Positions 51,873 to 64,000 of a stretch of DNA of 64,000 nucleotides are shown here, in pieces. The stretch lies in the NCBI GenBank assembly GCA_020746105.1, contig CM036618.1:41387014-41451013 (forward strand). Direction: 5' to 3'. Position numbers and translations under genes: made by a program. Below the pieces are notes generated by a model. It made no database searches and was not told the DNA's origin. It saw nothing but the letters and a program-made list of their open reading frames with translations. This stretch comes from Trogon surrucura. Its lineage: Eukaryota; Chordata; Aves; Trogoniformes; Trogonidae. How positions within the stretch are numbered: the first letter of the stretch is position 1; each line of letters starts with the position of its first letter.

Positions 51873-54756
51873 ACTTTCACCACACTTTCAAACTGAAGCA
51901 GCTCCAGCGGTTCCCTTTCCTTCAAAGTGTTTTTAGACGTTCTGCCACACCATGTTTGGAGTATGCATTGTATGGGTATGTCCAGTTCAGAGGAGGTAGA
52001 AGTAGTAAAGGAGGTAGGTTAAATTTACATTGTAGCCTCATCTTTGACGAGGCAAAGAGAGAATTCCTAGAAACCAGTGTCTTGAGATTTACTCCAAGTC
52101 GGTTACAAAGAGCAAATAAAGAAATAGGTAAGATTCTTGACATCATCACCCTGACCTTCATGATACATAGCCCTTCCTGTCTATTTTTCCAGCTCAGACT
52201 CCTGTTCCCCCCACCTTAGCTCTGTAGCCCCAAGGACTCAGTTAACAGCTGCTCCTTGCTGTCTGGTGCCCTCTGGTGCTGCAAATACCTGTCTAGGCTA
52301 CGTCTCACCACACCCTTAGGCAGTTGTAGGAACCAGCCTGTACCTCAATGGGGGACTCATGAACTGTTACCTGCTTGTTCCCCATTGCAACGTGGCTGTG
52401 GTGAAGGCCCTCTGATATGCCATGGAACAGGTGGGACTGGCCTGGGAGGTATAAGAAGAGCTAGTCTTAGCTTCTCTAGTCCTGTTTCAGTCCTTAAAGG
52501 AACACAGTGGGAAATGGACAGTCTCTTACTGGTTCCACTTCCAACTATATCTCCCTTGTTTTACTTCCTCCCCTTCTCTAGCTTTAAGCCTCTATCATTC
52601 ATACTCTTTTAATTGTTACCTTGACCTAGTTACCTAGTCTTACTGCAGAAAGCCTTTTTTTCCTCCATCAGGATAACAGTTCCTCTTCCCCTAGGATGCT
52701 ATTCCCACCACAGTGTCTGATCCTGCTCCAGACACCTTATATTGCAGGGCCCATGGCTCAGGAACATTTGGAGCTCACACACACTCAGATCCATTGTTCA
52801 AAAAACAAGATTACAGTATCTTTGCTGTCTTTCATCTCCCCTCTAATTAATCAATGCTAATTGATTGATTGATGGCAGCTCTCTGGCATAACAATCTCCC
52901 AAGTCCGAGAAGCAGCCACATGCCTATCATTCTCACATATCTACCCAGAGCATACAGAACATATTAACCTCCAGAAATTAGTTTGAGTCTCTTCTAAATT
53001 AGTTTGTATGAATTAGCAGGGCTCATTTCTCTGGACTAAAAGAAAACTGACGACAGAGGCAGATAGCAAGGACAGGTTTACAGGTCTTCCTTTTGGTCCA
53101 AGTAGGTTTCACCCTCACAGAGAATGAGTTGATCACTTGGTGACCACAAACTGTACGCTGATTTTGCCTGCAAGCCTGCTTTCCCAAGCCTCATGCCTGA
53201 ACCCTGTTCAGTTTAGAGTTTTCTTTCTGAGATGGTCAAACACTGTTGTTGTGTTGGTACACAAGTAGGCAGTAGATGCCATGTGGTAACAGGGATTGAT
53301 TTAGAGGGGCTGAGACTGACCAGTCCTTCTTGGTCCCCAGCCTGCTGTGTCTCTGCATGTAACCCCAAGCAACCGAGCTCTTCTCTTCTGCTCCAGTGCT
53401 TGGCTCAGATTCCTCAGTTTTCTCTCAATAGGCTCTTTTTGGCTAGCATAATTGCTGGGCTTTCTGAGTTGTAGGCAGATGAAGCATGTTTCCATGCTGT
53501 CAGTGCAGCTGGGAGTAACTGTTCACAGGAAGGACCAGCTTCACCTACTATGTGGGCTGAAACGTGACGAATTGCTCATTTGGAATCTGACGACCACCAG
53601 GAGTCCATTTGGCATGGACTTTCGTAGTAGATTCATGACCTGAGGACCATCAGCCTGACATATTTCAGTTCTCTGCCACAGGCAGCAATTAGAGGAAGAA
53701 AGTCACAACTTCTGTTGTTGTTTTTGACAAATCATTCTTGGAAACAGCTGAGCAGAAAGTAAAATATCTGCTCCAAACTCAACCAAACCAAACACCTCAA
53801 ACCCAACAAACAGGCACTAAGCTTGAAACGTGATGTGGAACTGATAAAGGGTTGGCAGAGCTGTGAGTAAACTGGAAATGGAACCTTATAAAGAGAAGTT
53901 GGGCAATCTTCAAAAAAGTGGTGCTACCAGTCCTGTCAATGAATACTTAGATATGGCCCTTGCAGATTGCAGGTCCCTTGATGCAATGCTTACTGGTGAG
54001 TCATTTGGAAGATGAGTAATTGAAGGGCAGAAAATGGCCTGCTGTGGCCTGCAGCCATTGTGAGCTGCACTTTTTTTTTTAAAGGGATGTTTGTTGCAAT
54101 CCCCTCTATTTTCTGCAGATGGGGTGTGGCTCTCCCATTCCTGGCAAAGTGGCTGGTGCAGCCTTTGGTTGGGAAAATACAGGTGCTGTTGCATGAAAAG
54201 CTAGGCTTCTCCTGGGGGGGGAAGTCACCTTCTTCGTCTCCAGCACAGCATCAGGGGTGTGACAATTCCCTAGAGCACTGTGGAACCACACAGAAATTTG
54301 ACAGCGTTATCCAATTTGTAGTTATATGAATCTGGCTCATAAAAACATCTGAATCACATTTCACACTACCTGCCTAGCTACATAAACACAACCTGACCCT
54401 CTTCTTAGGATCTGACCCTTATATTCTCAGATTATGCCCCCTTTTCCTTTTTTTTTTTCATCAGGGGTCTTGTGACCCTCACTCCTTGCATAATTATTTG
54501 GGCTTGCATGAAAGCTGCTGTGTTCAAATTCCTCAGCCTGCAATCAGAAGTGACGCTGTCACTGTTTGTTCATGTTAAATGCAGGCGGTGCAAAGTTTTT
54601 TTGGCTGTGTTATGTTAGATAATTCATTCTTCATGCAGGATGGGAGAGACACTGGACTCAGCCCCGCAGGTGACGGAGCATGGATAGGCAGCAATCCCGC
54701 AGCTGTGCCTGTGGTGAGACTATCCTTTTTGCCTTTCCAGCACTGTGTTTTCCCAG
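51873..54756. other. Intergenic region, nothing recognised
   Basis: No gene or interspersed repeat was identified. A short (TTGA)-type run, AATTGATTGATTGATGG, occurs near 52859-52875. Confidence 0.5.
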
Positions 54757-54862
54757 ATCGTAGAATCCTAGAATGTTTTGGGTTAGAAGGGTCCTTAAAG
54801 ATCATCGAGTTCCAACTCACCTACCATGGGCAGGGACAGTTTCCACTAGACCAAATTGCTGA
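54757..54862 (-). mobile_element. CR1 3' fragment, minus orientation
   Basis: ATCGTAGAATCCTAGAATGTTTTGGG then GAAGGGTCCTTAAAGATCAT is the reversed CR1 octamer tail and 3' UTR. GGGCAGGGACAGTTTCCACT continues it. Only about 100 bases are present. Confidence 0.85.
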
Positions 54863-57016
54863 AGACTGCTTGGTCATCTCTGCCAGAAGCCTGGGATCAC
54901 AGAGGGAGACAGACCATAGCACTGAGCTGCAGGTATGGGAGGCATGGACTTGGTTTTGTGAAGGCTGCAAGGAGGAAACAGTCTGGTGAGTTTTCACACA
55001 GATGCTGCATCCAGTCTGGTAGGCGGAAGAAATGCACCCTCCTTTATTTATAGAAAGAACAAAGCTTGCTATGCTAGGCCAAACTGATTAAGTCTGGTAT
55101 CCACTGGCTGCTTAGCGGAGATGAAAGAAATGCTGTAGTAAAACAAAGGTAAATCACTCAGTGTGGACATTTCTCACTGTCCTACTGATATCTAGGTCAC
55201 TAGCTAACTATGTCAACAATTAGTGACCAGCAGGAGATAGGAAGGATGAACGCATTTTGCTGAACTATTCCAGTTGATGTCCTGCATGTTTCCTCTCACT
55301 TGGCTGAAACAAAAATAAAGAAAGAATGATAATGACCCCCACCTCCCATCCTGTTTCTTCTGAAATATATGACAAACCCTGTATTGTTCTCAAAGGTACG
55401 GGATCAAACCTGTCATTATTTCACATGGAGTGCAATAAATATCGTGACTAAGAGTTAACAGTGCATCAAAAATTATCATCTTTGAGCTGTTGGCAGGCTT
55501 TACATGAACCGAACCAGGTTGTCAGCTGTCTCCTTCAATGACAATGCAACAACTACTCTGTATAATCATTTTCTGTCACTGTATACTACAGGTGAAAACT
55601 AAAGGTGAACAATATTTTACACTCACAGATATGTAACCAGTTCTATTACAAGGAACTACAAGAACAAGGCATTTATTTTTCCATTTTTAGGAATTTAAAT
55701 GAGGAGATTTCATTAGCTGGAATCAGGATGCATCTTGCTCAGTGAATACAATAACAAAGGGGTTCTTCAGATCCCTAATTCACAAGCATCCCAGAGAGAG
55801 GTAGCACAAGAAAGATGTACTATTCCTAGAAATCTCCTGACTCAACCCCTGTCCTGTATGTCAGTGGTTTAATAGTATGGCAGTTAAAATGGAGCACAAA
55901 TGTCCTTCTGTTGGCAGACAAAAAGAATCACAGCAGAAGCACCACGATGAACATGGGTGGTGTGGGTGCTAAGGCGGGTGGTCACACCTGGTCAGGACTG
56001 TGAGATTAGTGATATGGGCAAGGTGAGGAGACTTGTGAGGGAAAATCGCCCGTGTGATAAGAAAGGAAGATGCACAAGGAGGATTATAAGCTTGATGGGC
56101 ACTTAACAAGGCAGAAATGAGAGATAACAGTCCTTCATTTCTATTTCTTTAACTAGTAATTTGCTTACGTTTTCTTTTTGATTTAATACTTTGCATAAGA
56201 AGGCACTGGCTGCAACACTTAGACATAGTGTGTTGACTTCTGTAGATTTACAGACATTGTGTGACATGGCTGGAGAGAGGATGGGTTATCAGCAGGTAGC
56301 CAGCAGCCTGGGGAGAAGTTCTTGGGATTTGTGTGTTTCCATGTGCATCTCCTCAACCTCACCTGCTCTGTTGGTGATTTGGAAAAAAAAGGGACTGTGC
56401 TTTAGTTATGAAAGTGTTAGTGACATCAGGACAAAAACATAAAATCCATGTAGTTCCTGAAAATAGGGATTACTCACAGGATATTGCTAGAGCATCAGAT
56501 AAAGATTTTAACAAGTGGGTGTAAACATTTCATCACCGGTCTGTCTTTAGGAACCCAGGGAACTGCTCCTATTTTCAAAAGTGTGGCATCACTGACATTT
56601 TCAGCTGTTCTCTTCTTCCTGCTCTTATGTTGTGAATAGAGTGGGGTTCAGCCCTTCAGGCTTTGTGGGAGTTGTTCTACTTGCCCAGATTGGGAGTATG
56701 CATAACAAACTGATAGGATGGATCAGATACTTTTCCTGTCTTTTATTTGAAGTTCTGTAAAAATTATCAAATATCTGCAGATGTGTAAACCATCAAAATA
56801 TAAATAAATGGAAATGAACATTTTCTGTTAAATGCCTCTTTCCTTCCCACTCCAACCTTCTGTGTATCAGTCAGCTCCCTGCACCGACCAGTGTCTGGAC
56901 ATATCTCTCCTTGCTTTCAAAGGGCTCCTTGGGAAGAGAAAAATCTGCCCAAAAGAGAGGTTATGGCTTCACTGATTGAACTCCTTGAGGTAGTTAAGTG
57001 TTCATCAAGGATGATG
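54863..57016. other. Intergenic region, nothing recognised
   Basis: No gene, RNA or transposon was recognised in this stretch. Confidence 0.5.
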
Positions 57017-57690
57017 CTGGATGATGTTGGTGGATGATAAGATCAACATTAGCCAACAGTGTGCACTTGTGGCCCAGAAAGCCAACCGTATCCTTGGCTG
57101 CATCAAGAGATGTGCAACCAGCAGGTCAAGGGAGGTGATTATGTCCCTCTACTCTGCCCTTGTGAGACCCCACCTGGAATCCTGTGTCCAGCTCTGGAAC
57201 CCCCAACATGAGAGAGAATAGAGCTGTTGAGCGAGTCCAGGGGAGGGCTACCAAGGTGGTCGGAGGACTGAAGCACCTCTCCTGCAGAGACAGGCTGAGA
57301 GAGTTGGGGTTGTTCAGCCTGGAAAAGAGAAGGATCTTGTAGCAGCCTTGAGTACCTGAAGGGGGCCTGCAAGAAGGCTGGGGAGGGGATTTTTACAAGG
57401 GCCTGTAGTGATAGGATGAGGGATAAGGGGTGGAAGCTGGAAAAGCATACATATAGACTAGATATAAGGAAGAAGTTCTTTACCATGAGGGTTGTGAGGC
57501 ACTGGAACAGGTTGCCAGGAAGGTTGTGGATGCTCCATTCCTGGAAGTGTTCAAGGCCAGGCTGGATGGAGCATTGAACAACCTGATCTAGTGGGAGATG
57601 TCCCTGCCATGGCAGGGGGGTTGGAACTAGATGATCTTTGAGGTCCCTTCCAACCCAAATCATTGTATCATTCTATCATTCTATTCTATG
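57017..57690 (+). mobile_element. CR1 LINE, 5'-truncated, plus orientation
   Basis: It reads [20 protein letters not shown] then [20 protein letters not shown] and [14 protein letters not shown] before a stop. CACTGGAACAGGTTGCC and the 3' UTR follow. It ends CATTGTATCATTCTATCATTCTATTCTATG, a clear multi-copy octamer tail. It is a 5'-truncated, non-coding copy. Confidence 0.95.
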
Positions 57691-58171
57691 CCTGCAAATG
57701 ATGCTTAGTCTCGAGCATAGTTCCGAGGAGGGAAAAAAAAAAAAAATTTCCTCCTGCCAAATACAAAAGTGTTTCCAAGTTGAAATGTTTGCTGATGACT
57801 TGCATTCATGTGTGAATAGGTCTTGTCAGTAAGCTATCTTCCTCAAACAATCTCAGTTACATTTCTCTTATTGCCCACTTCTGTTGACAGCCTTTAGGAG
57901 GAAAGAGAGGATGGCATGAATGTAAAAATGCACCTTCATTAGATAATTCTTTATCTTTTTTAAAATGGCCTGGCTGTCTTGTTGCTGTAAATTAATTATG
58001 TGGATCAGAATTTAATTCACATAATTCTCTTGTTCTAAATGTTTGAAATTCAGAGCTAGTCCAGAGAATAATTTTATTTTGTAACAGCCTTGTTTTCCCC
58101 ACTGTTTCTGACTCTCTGTGTCATGAATGTTTCTTGATCATCTCTATTTCAGCCATGTAAGCGAATATAGA
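57691..58171. other. Spacer between two inverted CR1 copies
   Basis: About 480 bases of AT-rich DNA with an A14 run near 57731. Nothing else was recognised. Confidence 0.6.
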
Positions 58172-58858
58172 GTCATAGAATCATAGAATGGTTTGGATTG
58201 GAAGGGACCATTAAAGGTCACCCTGCTATGAGCAGGGACATCTTTAACTAGATCCCGTTACTCAGAGCCCCATCCAAACTGACCCTTGAATGTTTCCAGG
58301 GATGGGGCATCTACCACCTCTCTGGGTAACCTCTACCAGTGCTTCACCACCCTCATAGTAATAAATTTCTTCCTTATATCTTCCTTATATCTTCCTTATA
58401 TCTTATAGTCTGAATCTCCCCTCTTTCAGTGTCAAACTATTACGCCTTGTCCTATTGCAACAGGCCCTGCTGAAAAGATTGGCCCCATCTTTCTTGTAGG
58501 TCCCCTTTAAGTACTGGAAGGCTGCTATAAGGTCTTCCCAGAGGCCTTCTCTTCTCCAGGCTGAGCAGACCCAACTCTCGCAGCCTTTCTATGTAGGACA
58601 GTTGTTCCATTCCTTTGATCATCTTTGTGGCCCTCCTCTGGACCCACTCCAACCGGTCCACATCTTTCCTGCTCTGAAGACACCAGAGCTGAACACAGTA
58701 CTGCAGGTGGGATCTCATAAGATCAGAGTAGAGGACCAGAATCGCCTCCCTTGACCTGCTACCCATGCTTCTTTTGATGGAGCTCAGGACAGAGTTGCCT
58801 TTCTGGGCTGTAAGCACACATTGCTGGCTCATGTCTGACTTTTCATCTACAAATATAC
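58172..58858 (-). mobile_element. CR1 LINE, 5'-truncated, minus orientation
   Basis: It begins GTCATAGAATCATAGAATGGTTTGG (reversed tail). Minus-strand translation gives SDMSQQCVLTAQKGNSVLSS, SRSREAILVLYSDLMRSHLQ, YCVQLWCLQSRKDVDRLEWV and MEQLSYIERLRELGLLSLEK, a long in-frame stretch of C-terminal CR1 ORF2. A triplicated 11-mer at 58369-58401 breaks it. It faces the copy at 57017 tail to tail. Confidence 0.95.
58369..58401. repeat. Three tandem copies of an 11-mer within CR1
   Basis: CTTCCTTATAT is repeated three times, followed by a partial CTTAT. Most CR1 copies have one such unit at the corresponding place (AGGAAG then A/T-rich). Confidence 0.9.
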
Positions 58859-61800
58859 CTGAGCTATTTGGGTAGTAAAATGATTTCTGGCAGTTTATAC
58901 TTGAAGACTTTTGGAATAAGATCATCTGTAGCACAGAAACACCAGGAAGATTGGGAGCCCATCGGAAACCTGATTGCAAGACAGTGTTGTCCTGATTCTT
59001 CCATTTTGTTATGTAGTGAGATCCAGATGTTTGACAACCTCAGATCACACTCAAGTGTTGGGCAGTATGACTGACTTTCTGCTGTGCTCAGGGTGATCAG
59101 TCTCCAGGACTTGGCTTTTCTCTCTGACTGTGCTTTGTAGGGGCATAGACTTCAGGGAGTTCCTTTCCTACCACTGGAAGAATTGACTGTGTTTTCAATA
59201 AGTTCAAAAGAGGACCTTATCTTCCAGCCAGATGTGCTGATCTGTGTGGCATGCCTGGGTGTACATGGCATGACCACTGACCAGAGGCTGTCATCTATGG
59301 GCTTATGTTTGGAAAAGAGTTGTAGGAGTCCTACCAACAAGTGGCTGTTGGGGACATGCAGTGCTCTTGGGCATATGTCCACTCTTTCTTAAGTGACAAA
59401 GTGAGGACCCAGAAAAGAGCGGGATGCTGCACTGCATATATCACTTCCTAAATATTGCCCTGTCTCTAATCTGTAGCTGCTATGGACATTCCTTTCTGCT
59501 GTGGATTTTCCTTTCAGCATAAGGTCACTTTGTCTGAATAAGCAACAAGAGCATCTAAAGAAGCAATAGACTTTGAAACAGAGACAGCTGGAGCAATCAT
59601 ACTTTGATCTCTGGCAAAGCCCAGAGGCCTGATTATTATCCAGTGAAAGGAGCTGAGATAAATAAGTTTTCAGGAGTAGGGAACTCAAAGAGTCCAGGCT
59701 GGAGGTGGGTTAGAGTGAGGGGTGAGAAGGTGCACCATCCTTCTAGGACAGCGAGGTCAGTCATCAGTGAGCCACAGGGTCCTCTCGGAGCCAGGCACCT
59801 TACAGGACTTAGACACATTTTCTAGGAGCAGCCAGGAATGTTGCTTTCCATTGACCTCTGTCACCTCCTTGGAAGCTGATCAAACTCGTTTTATTAAAAA
59901 CCACCATTTGACTTCTAATGTTTTTACACTGATTAAGAGCATTGACTTGGCTGACTGAACAAGGGAACTGATTGTAACTCAGTTGCTTCATGCAGGAAGA
60001 GCTTTGATCAGACTGAGTGGGAGTTTATGTTTAAGGTACTCTATAAAATGAATTTTGGTGATAAGCTTATAAACTGAATTTGAACCTTGCACAGTGGAGC
60101 CTGTGAGAAGGAGTAAACAGTTCAATTTATATTCTCCACAGATACACACCAAGATGTCCCTTTAACCTTCAGATATTTCACCTAGGGGGTCAAACTGTAT
60201 ATAAGCAGTTTGAAATTATTTGTCCAGATTAGCTGTCCATGCTGAAGATGGAGAGCTTTCAGGCTGGCTCCCAAGAGCCCTGAAGCCAACTATAATGAAT
60301 GGGTTTGGTGTTTTATGTTGAGGAAAAAAAGCTGAATGAGTTACAGAGCTGCCAAATAGCTCCAGTTCATTCACACAAACCTGAGGATAATCTGCTTCAC
60401 TTGATCCCGACATGGTATTGTTAGAACAGCTTCTTTCAAGGTCATTTGTGTCTACCATCTTCCCTCCCTCATTACTTATCAGCCTCTAGAGTTGTATACA
60501 GCAGTGAATTGCAATTAAAAGATGCCAGTATATGACAGGAAGCCCTGGGGAACATGAAGGGTTTATCTCCCCTTTCCATTGAGACTGCTGACCAAACTTT
60601 CAGGAGATCAAGTGGACGCAAGGTCAGGTTGTGGTCTTGTGAAATCCTGTGGTCTGAGACATGTCGGAGCATATATGCCTAGGAGTCAGTCAGAAGAGTT
60701 TGGTAACTGGTCAAGTAATTATCCATTACCAGTGTCGCATGCAGCACGGATCCCAACACAGCCATCACCGAGAGTCTGAGGCTGCTGCAAACCCCAGGCA
60801 CGAAGGAATTGCTCATCATGGAAGTGATGGGTTCTTTGCCCAGAAGAGATTTTCTTTAGACTGTGAGGTTGTGATCTGTCTGAACAGATGTCTAAATATT
60901 TTATCAGAGCAGTCATCCAGCTGATGTGTAAGTCTCACAGCCGTAGGAAAAAGAGAGACTTTTGTTTGTGTTTTCTCAAGGCGGAGGGCTGGAAGTGAGA
61001 AACCTGAGGGTCTGACTCTTGTGATGGCCTTCTGCATACCTACAGGCAAGTCACTCCCGTTGTCATACTGCTCTTTCAGTCTCCCCACATCTGTTCTGAA
61101 AGGCAATTTCTGAGACCCGGCAGCCCTCTGAGCTTCCACAGTCATTCTTCCTTTCCTGCTTCAAAACAAATCCACTTCATTTGTCATAATAAAGGGAATA
61201 TTTTTTTAAATCAGGCTTACAGTTCATGCCCTGTGTATGTGCATCTGTGTATGTGACTTCTGACCCCGATGCCCAACTCCAGCTAAGTATGGCAGAAGTG
61301 TAGAGGCTTCATCAATATCAAAGGTACATTAAATTTCTAGAAAAATTGGGAGAGTAAATAACTGAAATACAATCTCTGCGGAGAGAGAAGTCTTACCAGA
61401 TATCAGAGGATCCCAGTGGGGAAGAGGAAAGAGAGACAGAGAGGAAGACATGAGAAACTAGGCTTTCATTTGTTCATTCTGTTACACACACTCATTTTAT
61501 TTTGCATTCTCTAATAATTTTCTTGTAACTTCTAGCTGTCTAAACCTTATTCAGGATTTGAAGTGTAAGTTAATGTAACCAAAACTTGCTCCCATTAGCC
61601 TTCAGTTTCTCTCAGCAGGGTATCCAGGGAGGACTAGAGGTCATTCAGTGTTGACTCTCCAACCCTGACAGGGATAAAATATAAGCATCAAGGACATTTA
61701 ATATGCCCAGGGAGCAGGATGGCTAGGAGCTGGAGCAGGTCTCTTCATCAATCAGTTTCACCACATGCTAAGGGAATGCAATAATATATGTCTAAATCAG

Positions 61801-63903
61801 AGACAAATTGCAAAAACTAATTACCATTCCTTGGAGTAAAGGTCTTTTGGTTCTAAACTATCCCCACTGGCTTTGCGTGTGTGGAAGTAACTATGGGAAA
61901 AGACATCACAAATGAATCAGGTTCTGTAAGCCTTCTGAGGGCATTGCTGACTTCTTCATGTGCTCCCATTCAGGACTCATAGACTCCCTGAACAGTCAGT
62001 TTCCACCTGAATAGTTTTACTCTCAGCCTGCTCTCTTTGTCACAAATTATTTTATTCTACTCTGCCCTGAAATAACAAGATTTAATTGGCAATCTGGCCC
62101 TGATTTACTAATATCTCCTTGTGCATGGAAGGAGACCTCAAATTCTATGCACTCATTCTCAATCAATGTCAGCTTGGTATTAACTCAATGTTATTACATT
62201 ATTGATTTTATTCATCCCAGGAACTACATCAATTTATCATGGAATTTACACTTCTTTAACAACCAACACAAATCAAGAACATTTGTTAGGCTTGCAATGT
62301 GGGCTAGAAGGTTTTTGGAATCTGATTCTCATTTTCCTTTACATTTGTTTAGATTTCCAGTTAATCTGAATTCCTATCTTGCCCCTTTGAACTTTCAACC
62401 AACTGTAAATACTTTTCATAAATTTCTGTGCTAAAAACTATATTGCAACATAGTTCTGAAAAAAAAAATAAAACCAACTGCAAAATACCAACTGCCTTCT
62501 GATGGATTGATATAACTGTTTTGGGGAAATGAATGTTCTGGTGCTTTAGGTTACAAACTGGCCACATGTAAACGATAAAATCTGTTTGTAACCACGGTCA
62601 TGAATTTGATTCTGCTATACAGTATAACCATTTGTAGTTTTAACTCATGTCTTGAAGGTGTGTAGCAAATTAGAAACATAGCAAAGAGTTTGTCCTTTCC
62701 CATTTTACTGGCTGACTTATTTGCAACAGATGGAGAAGTTTCTGGGTAACTTCATTGCCTGCTTCTGCATTTGCTCAGTCTTCCTCTCTGGCTGGACTCT
62801 GTGATGACTGGAGAGATACTGAAAGGATGATGTCAGAAGAGTGGGAAGTTAAAGCTGAAGAGAATTTTAGTCAGATGCTTTGAACTGTTGATTTTTTAAT
62901 TATTTTTTTTTTAATGCTTAACGTCTACATAGCTGAAATGTTTAGCATTTGGGAGAAAGGATGTGGGACACCAGAGCAGTACAGCACTGGCTCATGTTAA
63001 CAGAGGTACTTTTTAGAGGTCTGAAGCACCTTTACTGTCTTCCTTCACACCACAGAGAAACGCACGAGTGGCTGGAGCATGAGGTGCAATTGTAAACTTG
63101 CTATTCTCTAAAGTAATTTTATCACTGCTGCTGTGTGTTGATCTCGTTGCTTGTGTCTGTTACCTGCATACAGTAAAAATAAAACTTGAAGGACATACTA
63201 TTGTTTAGTAGTAGAATGATAAAGACCAGTAGTAAAAGGATAAAGACCAGTCAGAAACACAAAGATGGATGGACCTTACTGAAAATAAAAGGAACAATTG
63301 AGCTGCATTTAACTTAAAGTGCATGAGTAAGCTAGAAAAGGGAGGATTGCAAAATCTGTGTGTCCATGGCAATGCCACCCTTCAGTGTTACCTAACATGG
63401 TTGGGATTACATCACCAGAACAAACTTTAATCAGTTCATCACAGTTTGGTTGTGTAACACTGTTTTGAGCTCAGCATGGAAGGGATGCTTTTATGCGAAT
63501 TTGTCCCTTCTGGAGTATTGGAAACCCTGTTGGAAACTCCATCCAGCGATAGCTTGCCACAAGGTGTGTTGGGAGGGAAGGCCACACCACCCAAAAATAC
63601 CAGATGAAAAATTCAGGCACTGGAGGATTTGTGCAGACTTTCTCTTTGAAGACATTGTAGCAGGAAGCAGAACTTTCTTGGCCACATTGCTGGGAAGAGT
63701 TTCAGGAACATGCAGTGCCAGTAGATCCTACATCAGCATCCTTCTGGGTTAGGTCTCATAATTTCACATGGTGGTGAAAGATGGATAGCTAGGAAAGGTT
63801 TGAAATAGATGCATGCAGGAGGCAGAGAAGAAAAGACCAAGAACTTAATTTGGATTTGCCTGGGTGGACAAATGTCTGTATAATGCTTTTACTACATGGA
63901 GGC
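58859..63903. other. Intergenic region without identified gene
   Basis: No exon or known repeat was recognised. Between 59.1 and 61.2 kb several medium-length open frames occur on both strands, the longest being 109 codons on the minus strand at 60816-61145, without splice or domain support. A repeated ATAAAGACCAGT lies at about 63219-63250. Confidence 0.45.
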
Positions 63904-63975
63904 AGAGGGTTAGCTCAGGTGGTAGATTGCTTGCTTAGCATGTGAGAGGTGGGGAAGCAGTGCCCACATCTGGCA
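63904..63975 (+). pseudogene. Degenerate tRNA-Ala(AGC)-like sequence
   Basis: TTAGCTCAGGTGGTAGA then GCTTGCTTAGCATG reproduces the A-box, D-arm and anticodon loop of vertebrate tRNA-Ala genes of the GGGGAATTAGCTC type. The anticodon loop TTAGCAT is at 63935-63941 and the anticodon AGC at 63937-63939. The anticodon stem still pairs using G-U. GTGCCCACATC matches the T-arm 3' side. The D-stem 3' side is GATT instead of GAGC, the T-loop is changed (GAAGCAGT in place of GGATCGAT) and the acceptor strands do not pair. So it is a decayed tRNA gene or a tRNA-derived SINE head, not a working tRNA. Confidence 0.7.
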
Positions 63976-64000
63976 GTTTTATCTGTGGAAGTATTTAAAA

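Noticed and set aside
54579..54989. 136-codon plus-strand frame
   Set aside because: Its middle is the reversed CR1 3' UTR at 54757-54862, and the rest has no domain or splice support.
60216..60458. 80-codon minus-strand frame with protein-like composition
   Set aside because: No domain, membrane segment or exon borders could be identified. It is kept only as part of the 59-61 kb observation.

Overview
The window looks like bird nuclear DNA. It has two intron-rich vertebrate genes, many truncated CR1 LINE copies ending in the (ATTCTATG)-type octamer tail, no Alu/L1-type repeats, and a short GC-rich CpG island at one promoter. Two protein-coding genes are recognised, arranged tail to tail. 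The plus strand from the left edge to about 14.7 kb carries the last seven recognisable coding exons of ORC3 (origin recognition complex subunit 3). The minus strand from about 38 kb down to about 21.8 kb carries the complete coding sequence of AKIRIN2 in five exons. ORC3 next to AKIRIN2 in this convergent order is the arrangement known from human 6q15 and other amniotes.

Layout. 1-4230: ORC3 intron with two CR1 copies in opposite orientation and a CR1 tail remnant. 4231-14689: seven ORC3 coding exons giving about 253 C-terminal residues, with a canonical poly(A) signal 17 bases after the stop. 14.7-21.5 kb: convergent intergenic spacer with one minus-strand CR1. 21773-37991: AKIRIN2, 192 residues by my splicing, with an 11.4-kb first intron holding one plus-strand CR1. 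About 36.9-38.9 kb: CpG island and AKIRIN2 promoter, with ZNF143/THAP11-like, ETS-like, CCAAT and GC-box motifs. 38.9-64 kb: about 25 kb with no gene I can identify. It holds four CR1 copies, two of them (57.0 and 58.2 kb) forming a large inverted pair, several AT-rich blocks that could be conserved regulatory DNA, and a degenerate tRNA-Ala(AGC)-like sequence at the right edge.

ORC3 acts in replication licensing. AKIRIN2 is a small nuclear adaptor for transcription and proteasome import. They are neighbours by ancestry and I see no sign of shared function. I found no operon, CRISPR array, phage or defence system, and nothing that amounts to a new biological system. The findings are mostly about gene structure, repeat architecture and promoter motifs. 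Splice coordinates were read by hand from GT/AG sites and reading-frame continuity. Most repeat boundaries are good to roughly 10-20 bases.
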